A DNA stretch of 14,941 nt from an uncultured Duncaniella sp. (lineage in GTDB: Bacteria > Bacteroidota > Bacteroidia > Bacteroidales > Muribaculaceae): NCBI GenBank assembly GCA_910577335.1, contig CAJTMJ010000058.1:1-14941 (forward strand), in the 5' to 3' direction. The notes below the pieces were generated by a model, which made no database searches, was not told the origin of the DNA, and was given only the letters and a program-made list of their open reading frames with translations. Both the position numbers and the translations under genes were made by a program. Positions 1 to 6,605 of the stretch are shown here, piece after piece; position 1 is the stretch's first letter; every line of letters begins with the position of its first letter.

Positions 1-1
1 G

Positions 2-53
2 AACCGAATTTATTTAATTTTTAACCTCGTCCATTTTTTAGTGGACAGTAGTG
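2..53. repeat. Left arm of 52-bp perfect inverted repeat
   Basis: Bases 2-53 are the exact reverse complement of 14890-14941, with no mismatch over 52 bp. Identity stops at the inner edge: the left arm continues GTATGAACTG and the right arm continues inward as ATTTCCTTGG. Read outward from the window, the arm begins CACTACTGTCCACT. It contains a small internal dyad, GTCCA and TGGAC separated by 8 bases. Inference: this is the terminus of an insertion sequence present on both sides in opposite orientation, with the rest outside the window. The family cannot be assigned from the end alone. Confidence 0.9.
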
Positions 54-94
54 GTATGAACTGTATAGTTAATGTATAAACTATGCAAAGTTCG

Positions 95-102
95 CAAATA
101 TA
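95..102 (-). promoter_or_regulatory. Candidate promoter -7 element pointing out of the window
   Basis: On the minus strand this reads TATATTTG, a perfect match to the Bacteroidetes -7 consensus TAnnTTTG. No clear TTTG or TTG lies 19-21 nt upstream, so the -33 half is weak. It sits downstream of the ribonuclease terminator and about 40 nt before the left repeat, so any transcript would run into the repeat. It may belong to a neighbouring gene now separated by the repeat. Nothing else was recognised in 54-141 apart from a small ATGTT/AACAT dyad at 128-141. Confidence 0.35.
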
Positions 103-141
103 TTGCTAAGAAATCATCAGAATGACTATGTTTTACAACAT

Positions 142-199
142 AAAAAAACTAAAACCTCCCCCGCAGCCGTCGTTTTTATGACACGGTGCGGGGGAGGTT
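142..199 (-). terminator. Intrinsic terminator of the HU-rng cluster
   Basis: The arms at 153-164 and 188-199 form a perfect 12-bp GC-rich stem (AACCTCCCCCGC with GCGGGGGAGGTT). On the minus strand the stem is followed at once by TTTTAGTTTTTTTA, a clear U-tract (142-154). It lies about 60 nt past the ribonuclease stop codon, so it should end the HU / bS22-like / rng transcript. This is the most classical terminator in the window. Confidence 0.9.
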
Positions 200-260
200 G
201 AATCGGTAAAATGATAATCACGTCAGTAGTGGCGTTGATTATCTTTGGTTCTGTCGGAAG

Positions 261-1883
261 CTATTCTTCCTTGGAGCGGTTCTTCGCTTTGGATTTTGAC
301 TTTGACGCCGAGGAGTCAATATCCTTTTCTTCTTTAAGGTCTATCTCGTTTCGGTCACGGTCAAGTACACGGTATGCGAGATATGCCAATGATTCATCAG
401 GTATGATGCGGAAGCTGAATCCGAATTCGAGCTGCCATTTACGGTAAAGTGAAGGGAATCCCTTCTTTAGATACGCCGCCACATAGGGGTGTACGTAGAG
501 CACAAAATGCTTGACTTTAAGAGTGTTCACGAGGTAATCGAGTTTCTCGTGAAGAGTGTCTGTGAACAGGAGGGAGGGTTGCACTTCCCCTTTGCCGTGG
601 CATGAGGGGCACTCTTCGGAAGTGATGATGTCCATGGCGGGACGGACACGCTGGCGTGTTATTTGCATTAGCCCGAACTTGCTGAGAGGTAGAATGTTGT
701 GGCGGGCACGGTCGTTTGACATCACTTCGCGCATGTGTTCGTAGAGCTTTTGGCGGTGTTCAGCCTTGTTCATGTCTATGAAGTCAATCACGATGATGCC
801 TCCCATGTCGCGCAGACGAAGCTGACGTGCTATTTCGTCTGCAGCCCGGAGGTTGACTTCGAGGGCGTTGCTTTCCTGGTCAGGTGCGGCTTTTGAACGG
901 TTGCCGGAATTCACGTCTATGACATGGAGAGCCTCTGTGTGCTCGATGATTACGTATGCGCCTGATTTGAATGATACCGTTTTACCAAACGATGATTTGA
1001 TTTGGCGCGTGATGTTGAAATGGTCAAAGATCGGGACGTCGCTGTCATAGTATTTCACTATGTCGTGGCTTTCAGGGGAGATAAGATTTACGTATTTTGA
1101 TATTTGACCGAAAATTTCCTTGTCGTTGACGTAGATACTTTCAAAGGTAGGGCTGAAAACGTCGCGCAGCATACCTACTATGCGGCTTTCTTCTTCGAAT
1201 ATCAGAGCGGGAGCTATGGCTTTTTGGGCTTTAGCCACTGATTCTTCCCAGCATCTGAGGAGGGTCTTCAACTCATGGTGTAGCTCACGGACACTTTTCC
1301 CCTCGGCGGAAGTGCGGATGATGACCCCGAAATTCTTGGGGCGGATGCTCTCGATGAGTTGGCGGAGGCGCAGTTTCTCTTCTGTCGTCTTTATCTTTTG
1401 GGAAATTGAGATTTTGTCGCCAAAAGGTATAAGTACCATGTATCTTCCCGTGAACGTGATTTCGGTGGTAAGACGCGGGCCCTTTGAAGAGATGGGTTCC
1501 TTGACGATTTGCACCATCAGTTCCTGCCCGGGCTGTAGCACGTTAGTGATTGAGCCATGCTTGTCGATGTCGGGCAGACGCTTGATTTTGGAGACGGATG
1601 GCTCCGTCTTTTTGTCCTCAAGCATCAGTTTCAGGAAAGCAGAGTAGGAAGAGAATTGAGAACCGAGATCCAAGTAATGAAGAAAAGCATCCTTTTCGTA
1701 GCCCACGTTGACGAAAGCGGCGTTAAGTCCGGGCATCAGTTTCTTGACTTTTGCAAGATAGATGTCACCGACAGCGTAGGCGATGTTTCGCGACTCTTTT
1801 TGCAAAGATACGAGCCGCGAGTCCTCCAAAAGTGCTATTGACACTTCATTCGGCTGGACGTCTACAATTAGTTCACTTTTCAT
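261..1883 (-). CDS. rng: Ribonuclease E/G family endoribonuclease (RNase G)
   Basis: A 540-residue member of the RNase E/G family, which cleaves single-stranded, AU-rich RNA in rRNA maturation and mRNA decay in the cytoplasm. The N-terminal part holds an S1 RNA-binding domain at about residues 37-128, interrupted by a charged linker (about 75-112). The catalytic DNase-I-like domain carries the two metal-binding aspartates, D323 in VIDVNSG and D367 in VIDFIDM. A Zn-link motif, CPSCHGKG (C425, C428), follows; in the family this bridges protomers. Length fits RNase G plus a short Lys/Ser-rich tail (about 520-540); the long RNase E scaffold is absent. The ATG start fits the family N-terminus (S.LIVD). 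It is last in the HU cluster, 118 nt after the 29-aa gene, with a long-armed hairpin in its leader and a strong terminator behind it. Function is secure; the choice of the symbol rng over rne rests on length. Confidence 0.95.
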   Translation of the reverse strand: MKSELIVDVQPNEVSIALLEDSRLVSLQKESRNIAYAVGDIYLAKVKKLMPGLNAAFVNVGYEKDAFLHYLDLGSQFSSYSAFLKLMLEDKKTEPSVSKIKRLPDIDKHGSITNVLQPGQELMVQIVKEPISSKGPRLTTEITFTGRYMVLIPFGDKISISQKIKTTEEKLRLRQLIESIRPKNFGVIIRTSAEGKSVRELHHELKTLLRCWEESVAKAQKAIAPALIFEEESRIVGMLRDVFSPTFESIYVNDKEIFGQISKYVNLISPESHDIVKYYDSDVPIFDHFNITRQIKSSFGKTVSFKSGAYVIIEHTEALHVIDVNSGNRSKAAPDQESNALEVNLRAADEIARQLRLRDMGGIIVIDFIDMNKAEHRQKLYEHMREVMSNDRARHNILPLSKFGLMQITRQRVRPAMDIITSEECPSCHGKGEVQPSLLFTDTLHEKLDYLVNTLKVKHFVLYVHPYVAAYLKKGFPSLYRKWQLEFGFSFRIIPDESLAYLAYRVLDRDRNEIDLKEEKDIDSSASKSKSKAKNRSKEE

Positions 1884-1923
1884 TTAACTTGAATGGATAA
1901 AAACAAAATGATGAAATGACGCA

Positions 1924-1974
1924 AAGAACAAACCTTTCAGAGGCAAGAAATCACCCCTTCCAGAGTTTGTTCTT
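1924..1974 (-). other. Long-armed inverted repeat in the rng leader
   Basis: AAGAACAAAC (1924-1933) pairs perfectly with GTTTGTTCTT (1965-1974), a 10-bp stem with 31 intervening bases. It lies between the 29-aa gene and rng, ending about 40 nt before the rng start. The minus-strand bases after the stem (TGCGTCATTTC) are not a good U-tract, so it is not an obvious terminator. It could be a processing or autoregulatory hairpin in the rng leader; that role is inferred only from its position. Confidence 0.4.
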
Positions 1975-2001
1975 CGTGTATCTCAACGTCATGAGTGAAG
2001 A

Positions 2002-2091
2002 TTATTTCTTCTTATGACGATTTTTGCGAAGGCGTTTTTTACGCTTGTGAGTAGCCATCTTGTGGCCTTTTCTTTTTTTTCCGCTTGGCAT
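2002..2091 (-). CDS. 29-aa AURKAIP1/COX24-domain protein (bS22-like small ribosomal protein)
   Basis: A 29-residue, extremely basic peptide that starts MPSGKKRKGHKMATHKRKK and ends RKNRHKKK before TAA. Over half its residues are Lys, Arg or His. I recognise it as the small protein annotated in Bacteroidota as AURKAIP1/COX24 domain-containing. This family is related to the mitoribosomal protein mS38 and the small-subunit protein bS22, so it probably binds rRNA in the 30S subunit. That role is family knowledge recalled from memory. The ATG at 2091 gives the canonical MPSGKK start; an internal Met at residue 12 would remove a conserved part. It lies 74 nt after HU and 118 nt before rng on the same strand, and cotranscription is likely. 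It is easily missed because of its size. Confidence 0.85.
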   Translation of the reverse strand: MPSGKKRKGHKMATHKRKKRLRKNRHKKK

Positions 2092-2165
2092 AGTTGGAAT
2101 TATGTTATTGTTAGAAAATAAGAGTAGTGATCACTTGACGTCACCGCTAAAAGCGGGAAAACGAT

Positions 2166-2447
2166 TTATTTAGCGTCCTTAACCTCTTCCATGAATACCT
2201 TGGCGGGCTTGAATGCGGGAATGCGGTGCTCGGGGATGATGATAGTGGTATTCTTAGAGATGTTACGGGCAGTTTTTTCTGAGCGAACTTTGATGATGAA
2301 GCTGCCGAAACCGCGAAGGTAAACGTTCTCGCCGTTGGCAAGAGAATCCTTCACTGTTTCCATGAATTTCTCGATGGTTTCAAGTACGTTGGCTTTGTCG
2401 ATGCCGGTAGATTTTGAAATCTCGTTAACGATGTCGGCTTTAGTCAT
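2166..2447 (-). CDS. HU/IHF family DNA-binding protein
   Basis: A 93-residue histone-like protein that bends and compacts DNA as a dimer. It has the full HU fold: an N-terminal helical dimerisation region (1-40, starting MTKADIVNEISKSTG), the GFGSF turn at 46-50, and the flexible beta arm from about 53 to 75. The arm is less canonical than in E. coli HU (ARNISKNTTIIIPEHR where the family often has ARNPxTGExI.IPA). It keeps a proline at position 72 that could intercalate, then the closing PAFKPAK segment (78-83). It heads the cluster HU / bS22-like / rng and has its own promoter (2521-2550). A small GC hairpin lies in the leader. Whether it acts as HU or as an IHF-like subunit cannot be told from the sequence. 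Confidence 0.95.
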   Translation of the reverse strand: MTKADIVNEISKSTGIDKANVLETIEKFMETVKDSLANGENVYLRGFGSFIIKVRSEKTARNISKNTTIIIPEHRIPAFKPAKVFMEEVKDAK

Positions 2448-2487
2448 TACGGTATGAATTTTATAATTGGTTAATATCTTTAATGTT

Positions 2488-2504
2488 GCGGCTTTGGGTG
2501 CCGC
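2488..2504 (-). other. Small hairpin in the HU leader
   Basis: GCGGC (2488-2492) and GCCGC (2500-2504) form a 5-bp GC-only stem with a 7-base loop, in an otherwise AT-rich leader about 40 nt upstream of the HU start. It may affect translation or stability of the HU mRNA, but it is short and could be chance. Confidence 0.3.
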
Positions 2505-2520
2505 TCGAATTTTGCAAGTG

Positions 2521-2550
2521 CAAATATCGTAACTTTTTTTGGATTAACAA
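2521..2550 (-). promoter_or_regulatory. Promoter of the HU / bS22-like / rng cluster
   Basis: Minus strand: TTG at 2550-2548, a 19-nt spacer, then GATATTTG at 2528-2521. This is a 7/8 match to the TAnnTTTG element, with G in place of the first T. The position implies a leader of roughly 65-70 nt before HU. It is the only candidate in the 173-bp gap between HU and the upstream yjjG-like gene. No strong terminator for the upstream operon is seen there, only a 6-bp AT stem (2557-2562 with 2574-2579), so read-through is possible. Confidence 0.5.
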
Positions 2551-2620
2551 CAATGTTTTAAGTAAAATTTTTGCTTAAATTTCACTTTTTCACCACTTTA
2601 ACCGCTTATGGCGAGATATG

Positions 2621-3346
2621 TCACGTGAAAATCGCTGTAATAGAGGGCAAATCATGCGTCACCAAGTAGGATGCAGCCCATTCAGGTGTGCCGTTTTGCG
2701 AACGGTCAAGATGAATGGCGTGCCAGCCACTGTCGAGGGCTCCCCGGATGTCGGTTGACAGGTTGTCGCCTATCATCAGATGGTGGCTTGGGTCGGTGTC
2801 ACCTGCCCGTTCCATTGCATGATTATAGAGGCGGGTATCGGGCTTGTTGACACCTATGTCATCGCTGAGCACGACCAAATCTATCTTTGGACCTATGCCG
2901 GTGTTGGTGAGTTTGGCATGTTGCACTTCGGTGAATCCGTTGCTTAATACACCTATATTATAATTATGCGCACGTAAATGATCGAGAAGCTCCATCGCAC
3001 CGGGTAGCAGGGTCTTCTGTCTGGCAAGACGGTCGAGATATATGGAGTCAAGCTCCCAGCTGAATTTCACAAGTTCGTCGGCTGAGCCTTTCCACCCTTG
3101 GCGAAGGGGAGTGAAGAAGCGGTCAACACGCAGAAAATCCTGTGTGATCTCCTGACGGCTGTATCTGTCCCAAAGAGAATGATTGTGGACCTCGTAGGTC
3201 TCCACCCACTCGTCGGCGGTGGGGATGAAGCGTTGTATGTCACATTCATCGTACACTATACGGAGAGCCGCACGTGAGTTGACCTTGAAGTCAATCAGTG
3301 TGTCGTCAAGGTCGAGCCATACCCATCTTATTCCGTCAAATTTCAT
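2621..3346 (-). CDS. yjjG: YjjG-type HAD hydrolase (noncanonical pyrimidine nucleotidase)
   Basis: A HAD-superfamily phosphatase of the YjjG type, which in E. coli removes phosphate from (often non-canonical) pyrimidine nucleoside monophosphates as a housecleaning enzyme. All four HAD motifs are visible. Numbered from the ATG at 3346: motif I DLDDTL with nucleophile D12 and acid/base D14; motif II VLSNGF with S135; motif III K168 in VNKPD; motif IV MIGDNLSTD with D194 and D199. The large cap between motifs I and II (about residues 20-110) is type C1. A longer reading adds two residues from a TTG codon at 3352; I prefer the ATG because it leaves the normal short lead before motif I. It is the last gene of an operon, 14 nt after the transporter. 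Substrate specificity is inferred from the family and remains approximate. Confidence 0.85.
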   Translation of the reverse strand: MKFDGIRWVWLDLDDTLIDFKVNSRAALRIVYDECDIQRFIPTADEWVETYEVHNHSLWDRYSRQEITQDFLRVDRFFTPLRQGWKGSADELVKFSWELDSIYLDRLARQKTLLPGAMELLDHLRAHNYNIGVLSNGFTEVQHAKLTNTGIGPKIDLVVLSDDIGVNKPDTRLYNHAMERAGDTDPSHHLMIGDNLSTDIRGALDSGWHAIHLDRSQNGTPEWAASYLVTHDLPSITAIFT

Positions 3347-3360
3347 TGCCAATCCGGTGA

Positions 3361-4047
3361 TTAAAATTCATTTATCTTCCACCACTTATATGACATGTCG
3401 GGCTTGTCGGTCACATCTCCGCCCTCGTGGTCACGGAGGAATTTCACGACACGCATTGTCACCGGGAGTATAAGTATTTCGTAGAGTGTCTTTAACACTG
3501 TCTGGGTCAGGATGAGTGTAGCTATCTCGTGCCAAGCCAAAATGCCGCCGAAAGCGAGCGGGAAAAAGATTACCGAGTCAACACCTTCGCCCCAAAGTGT
3601 AGATACAATGGCACGGAGTGAGAAGCTCTTCCCTCCCGATGCGATTTTCATTTTTGACATAACGTATGCGTTGACCATGGAGCCGCAAAGGAAGGCGATG
3701 AAGCTCGCCACGAAAATGCGTGGCACGGCTCCGAAAATGAGTGCCATGGCGTCCTGTCCGGTCCAAGAGGCAGCCCCGGGGAGCCATACGCCGAGTTGCA
3801 GCAGCAGAGACACAAGCAGGTTCATGCCGAAGCCGAGCCAAATGACGAGTCTTGCCTTGCTAAAACCGTAGACCTCCACTATACAGTCGTTAAGGATGTA
3901 GGAGATAGGGAATACTATGACTCCTGCCGTGATGGTGAGCGGACCGAGATCGACGGTCTTTATCTCCATCAGGTTGCTCACTATCAGGCACACACAGAAT
4001 GTGACTGCGAGCAGCAGGAATGTTATCGAGATTTTAGTTTCGTTCAT
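3361..4047 (-). CDS. yhhQ: Queuosine precursor transporter, YhhQ/VUT family
   Basis: A 228-residue integral membrane protein of the VUT/YhhQ (Vut_1) family. In E. coli YhhQ imports the queuosine precursors preQ0 and preQ1, used for tRNA wobble modification. About six hydrophobic segments are seen (roughly 7-27, 36-54, 67-89, 104-126, 150-172, 175-203). Family signatures are present: FPISYILNDCIVEVYGF (46-62, acidic residues in a membrane-proximal turn), RAIVSTLWGEGVDSVIFF (145-162) and KTLYEILILPVT (186-197). The cytoplasmic C-terminal tail is short and charged. The ATG at 4047 directly precedes the first membrane segment. It lies 45 nt after the sugar-phosphatase gene and 14 nt before yjjG, in a likely three-gene operon with no evident functional link. 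Family assignment is firm; the exact substrate is by homology. Confidence 0.9.
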   Translation of the reverse strand: MNETKISITFLLLAVTFCVCLIVSNLMEIKTVDLGPLTITAGVIVFPISYILNDCIVEVYGFSKARLVIWLGFGMNLLVSLLLQLGVWLPGAASWTGQDAMALIFGAVPRIFVASFIAFLCGSMVNAYVMSKMKIASGGKSFSLRAIVSTLWGEGVDSVIFFPLAFGGILAWHEIATLILTQTVLKTLYEILILPVTMRVVKFLRDHEGGDVTDKPDMSYKWWKINEF

Positions 4048-4092
4048 TAATATTTTTGATGATTTGCTTTAAGATTTGTAGAGATTGCGCTC

Positions 4093-4560
4093 CTACAGGA
4101 GTGAATTGATGAATTCACGCACGCACCCTTCGCCACCTTTGAGCGACATGATGCGTATGCCGGTGATGGCTTTTACCTGAGGCATCGCATCGGCGGGACA
4201 TGCGGCTATGCCGGCATTGCGCAGCAATTCGGCGCAATTCACGTCGTCACCGATATATGCCAATTCATTAAGGGTGATGCCGAGGGTTTCACATATCTCA
4301 CGTGCCGCTGCAAGCTTTCCGCCGTCACGTTTGCCTTGCACAAGGAAGTCAAGACCGAGTTTTTCAGCCCTTTTGGTCACTATGTCAGTATTTTCGCTGG
4401 TGATTATGCCGACTTTAACGCCTGTCTTTTGCAGGAGCTGTAGACCCATACCGTCACGGGTGTTGAATTTCTTCATTGTGTCGCCTGAAGCAGTATAGTA
4501 CATGCCTCCATCGGTCAAAGTACCGTCAACATCGGTGAGAAAAAGCTTTATATCGCACAT
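4093..4560 (-). CDS. KdsC/KDN-9-phosphate phosphatase-type HAD phosphatase (type C0)
   Basis: A 155-residue capless HAD phosphatase of the KdsC group, which releases phosphate from 8- or 9-carbon keto-sugar acid phosphates (KDO-8-P, KDN-9-P, sialate-9-P) and works as a tetramer. Numbered from the ATG at 4560: motif I TDVDGTLTDGG with D10 and D12; motif II around T54; an R64 contact; a K85 candidate for motif III; and motif IV AYIGDDVN. The C-terminal KGGEGCVREF is also typical. E56 and K67 fall at the positions remembered from Bacteroides thetaiotaomicron KDN-9-P phosphatase (BT1713), where KdsC has a different residue at 56. The N-terminus aligns gap-free with that protein from this ATG. A longer reading starts at a TTG codon (4593) but overlaps the -7 promoter element, so it cannot be the start. 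It is first gene of the operon with yhhQ and yjjG. Substrate remains inferred; standard pipelines would name it kdsC. Confidence 0.85.
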   Translation of the reverse strand: MCDIKLFLTDVDGTLTDGGMYYTASGDTMKKFNTRDGMGLQLLQKTGVKVGIITSENTDIVTKRAEKLGLDFLVQGKRDGGKLAAAREICETLGITLNELAYIGDDVNCAELLRNAGIAACPADAMPQVKAITGIRIMSLKGGEGCVREFINSLL

Positions 4561-4580
4561 GGGATTCTGAATTTGGGTTG

Positions 4581-4612
4581 CAAAATTAGACAAAAATTTT
4601 GGAAGTTGCTAA
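4581..4612 (-). promoter_or_regulatory. Promoter of the sugar-phosphatase / yhhQ / yjjG operon
   Basis: Minus strand: TTAG (4612-4609), a 20-nt spacer, then TAATTTTG (4588-4581), a perfect TAnnTTTG -7 element. Transcription should begin around 4574, only about 14 nt before the ATG at 4560. The element lies inside the longer TTG-started reading frame, which argues against that start. Confidence 0.7.
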
Positions 4613-4688
4613 TTATTAGGGTTAATTAAGATTGAATTAAGCTTGATTATATGGGATTTAGCCATAATATAGGGTAATATATAAAGAA

Positions 4689-4713
4689 TGGTCCCCGCTT
4701 GTTGCGAGGACCA
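4689..4713 (-). terminator. Terminator of the SusCD operon
   Basis: The minus strand forms a 10-bp stem (TGGTCCTCGC with GCGGGGACCA, one G-U wobble) closing an AACAA loop, followed by TTCTTTATATATT. This is a reasonable rho-independent terminator, about 150 nt after the SusD2 stop, separating the transport operon from the phosphatase promoter at 4581-4612. Confidence 0.65.
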
Positions 4714-4819
4714 ATTGTGGAGCGTGTTAGCTCACGTAATAATCAATGGGATTTCTATTGGGTGATTTACCTTAATTAATAGACCGTGCGAGAGAATTGA
4801 CACGCCCCATGTTTTTTGA

Positions 4820-4851
4820 GTTCTTATGCGGACTTTTGCCCGCATAAGAAC
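4820..4851 (-). terminator. Perfect 12-bp hairpin just after SusD2
   Basis: GTTCTTATGCGG (4820-4831) pairs perfectly with CCGCATAAGAAC (4840-4851) around an 8-base loop. It starts 10 nt after the SusD2 stop codon. The minus-strand bases that follow are TCAAAAAAC, not a U-tract, so it may be a 3'-end stabilising or processing hairpin ahead of the real terminator at 4689-4713. The rest of 4594-4861 shows nothing else beyond the phosphatase promoter. Confidence 0.5.
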
Positions 4852-4861
4852 CTTGAGTGGA

Positions 4862-6580
4862 TTACCAACCCGGATTTTGCACCAGATTGCCGTTCTTTGA
4901 GATTTCAGTCTGCGGGATGGGGAAGAGGTTGTTGCGTTCGTCCCACTGGCGGCTAACCTGCTGAGGATTGTAGGTGAAAGAGCCGTCGGCATTCTGAATA
5001 ATGTTCATGCGTGTGATGGAAGTGAAGAACTTCTTACCTTCTTTCCAGCGGCGAACATCCCAGAAACGATGACCTTCAAATGCGAGTTCCACGAAACGCT
5101 CGTTCTGATATTTAGTCCAGAAAGCGTCGCCTGTCTCAGTGACATCAGGCATACCGGCACGGTTGCGCACTTGGTTCACAGCCTGACGGGCGGTCATAGT
5201 GTGACCCGGCAGGGTTACATCAGCACTTCCGGTGTACTGGTATACAGCCTCTGCATAGTCAAGGAGTGCACCACCGTAACGGAAGTTGAGGTAGGTGTGT
5301 CTTGATTCTTTATACTTACTGCTTGCTGAGAGGTCGATGGCACCGTTGCAAAGTTTCTTGAGGTAGTAACCGGTAGTGGTAGCTCCACTGAGGGGCTGAC
5401 CGTTGGTACCACCGTAGTAAGTCTGCAGTTTGTTCTTCTGATAAGAGGGCCATACATCGCCGTTGACAGCCACTGTGGCTGCAAGACGCGGGTCACGGTT
5501 AGCGTAAGGATTCTTCGGGTCGTAACCTGAACCGGCTTCGTTGATTGACTTGCCGTTGAGCATGTCGTAAGCGTCAACAAGGTTCTGAGTAGGACAAGTA
5601 CCACCTGTGCCGCCTTCGATACCTACGGGGTAGTTATTGGTTTCAACGAGGTTGTCACCGCTGGCATTTTTGTAATATCTGCGGCAGAAAAGGAGTTCCT
5701 TGTCAATAGCCGGGTCGTTGAAGCTGTTGGCATCCCAAAGGTTTGTGTACTTTGCGGTCAAACCTTTGCCCTGATACTGACATTCGTCAAAAAGATCCTT
5801 GTAGTAGTCAGCAGCTTTTTTGTAACGCTCTTTATCGCCATTGGGGTTGAAAAGAGGGCTTGCCCAATAGAGTGCGGCACGGGCGCGAAGTGCGAGTACG
5901 GCGATTTTTCCGGCGCGACCTGATTCGGTCTGACCAAGAGCCATGCTTCCAAGATCGGCATAGTTGCGGATAATCTTATCCTTTATCTCATCACATTCTT
6001 TGATGATGAACTCATAGATTTCATCGGAAGTGTTGCGTGACATGGTGTTAACCTCGCCGGCTGCCATCTGATGGTCGATCAGGGGAACACCGCCATATTG
6101 ACGCACGAGCACGAAGTAGTAATATGCACGAAGGAATCGAGCTTCATATACATAGTTCTCGTAACGGTACATCTGCTGAGCGTAATCGGGATTCAACTCG
6201 TAGTCATCAAACTTCAGACCTTGGAAGAAATCAATGTAATGATTTGCGCTCTGAATGCCGGTGTACATGTTTGTCCAGTTGGTGGACTTGGCATTGGTAG
6301 CAGTCCAGCCGCCATTGTAGAAGTCTTCGATGGAGTTACCGATTTTGCTGTACTCGGCTTCATCGGTGGCAGCCGCTTGCATGGCACCGCTGCTGAAATT
6401 ACCGAAGTCGTATTCAACGGTGTTGTATAGGTCGGTCATAAAGCCTCCGACATTACCGAAGTTCTTTTCGATAAAGTCCTTGTCTACAATAGAATATTCA
6501 TGATAGTCCATGTCATCCTTGCAAGAGGTCACGGCTATGCCGAGAGCCACAAGGGGAAGGATCATATATTTTGTTTTCAT
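4862..6580 (-). CDS. SusD/RagB-family outer-membrane lipoprotein (second pair, SusD2)
   Basis: A 572-residue SusD-like lipoprotein, the surface lid that captures a glycan or oligosaccharide and passes it to its SusC barrel. The signal peptide ends in a lipobox AVTSC with lipidated C20. The KDDMD that follows matches the Bacteroidetes lipoprotein surface-export signal (Lys and acidic residues right after Cys). The SusD-like N-terminal domain with TPR-type helices covers about 20-260 (for example YRYENYVYEARFLRAYYYF, then QYGGVPL) and the SusD C-terminal domain about 300-572. Conserved landmarks are LDYAEAVYQ, a QAVNQVRNRAGMP segment, FEGHRFWDVRRW, and the terminal FPIPQTEISKNGNLVQNPGW. It is the last gene of the tandem SusCD operon, 25 nt after SusC2, with two hairpins behind it. 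It is about 100 residues shorter than SusD1. The substrate cannot be read from the sequence. Confidence 0.93.
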   Translation of the reverse strand: MKTKYMILPLVALGIAVTSCKDDMDYHEYSIVDKDFIEKNFGNVGGFMTDLYNTVEYDFGNFSSGAMQAAATDEAEYSKIGNSIEDFYNGGWTATNAKSTNWTNMYTGIQSANHYIDFFQGLKFDDYELNPDYAQQMYRYENYVYEARFLRAYYYFVLVRQYGGVPLIDHQMAAGEVNTMSRNTSDEIYEFIIKECDEIKDKIIRNYADLGSMALGQTESGRAGKIAVLALRARAALYWASPLFNPNGDKERYKKAADYYKDLFDECQYQGKGLTAKYTNLWDANSFNDPAIDKELLFCRRYYKNASGDNLVETNNYPVGIEGGTGGTCPTQNLVDAYDMLNGKSINEAGSGYDPKNPYANRDPRLAATVAVNGDVWPSYQKNKLQTYYGGTNGQPLSGATTTGYYLKKLCNGAIDLSASSKYKESRHTYLNFRYGGALLDYAEAVYQYTGSADVTLPGHTMTARQAVNQVRNRAGMPDVTETGDAFWTKYQNERFVELAFEGHRFWDVRRWKEGKKFFTSITRMNIIQNADGSFTYNPQQVSRQWDERNNLFPIPQTEISKNGNLVQNPGW

Positions 6581-6605
6581 ATCTTATTCGTTAAGGAATC
6601 AAGAA

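Noticed and set aside
1180..1647. 155-codon plus-strand open frame across the ribonuclease gene
   Set aside because: It lies wholly inside rng in antisense, gives a Ser/Arg/Met-rich product with no recognisable domain, and has no promoter of its own.
3347..3352. Two-codon TTG-started extension of yjjG
   Set aside because: The ATG at 3346 is in frame, close by, and gives the normal short lead before HAD motif I.
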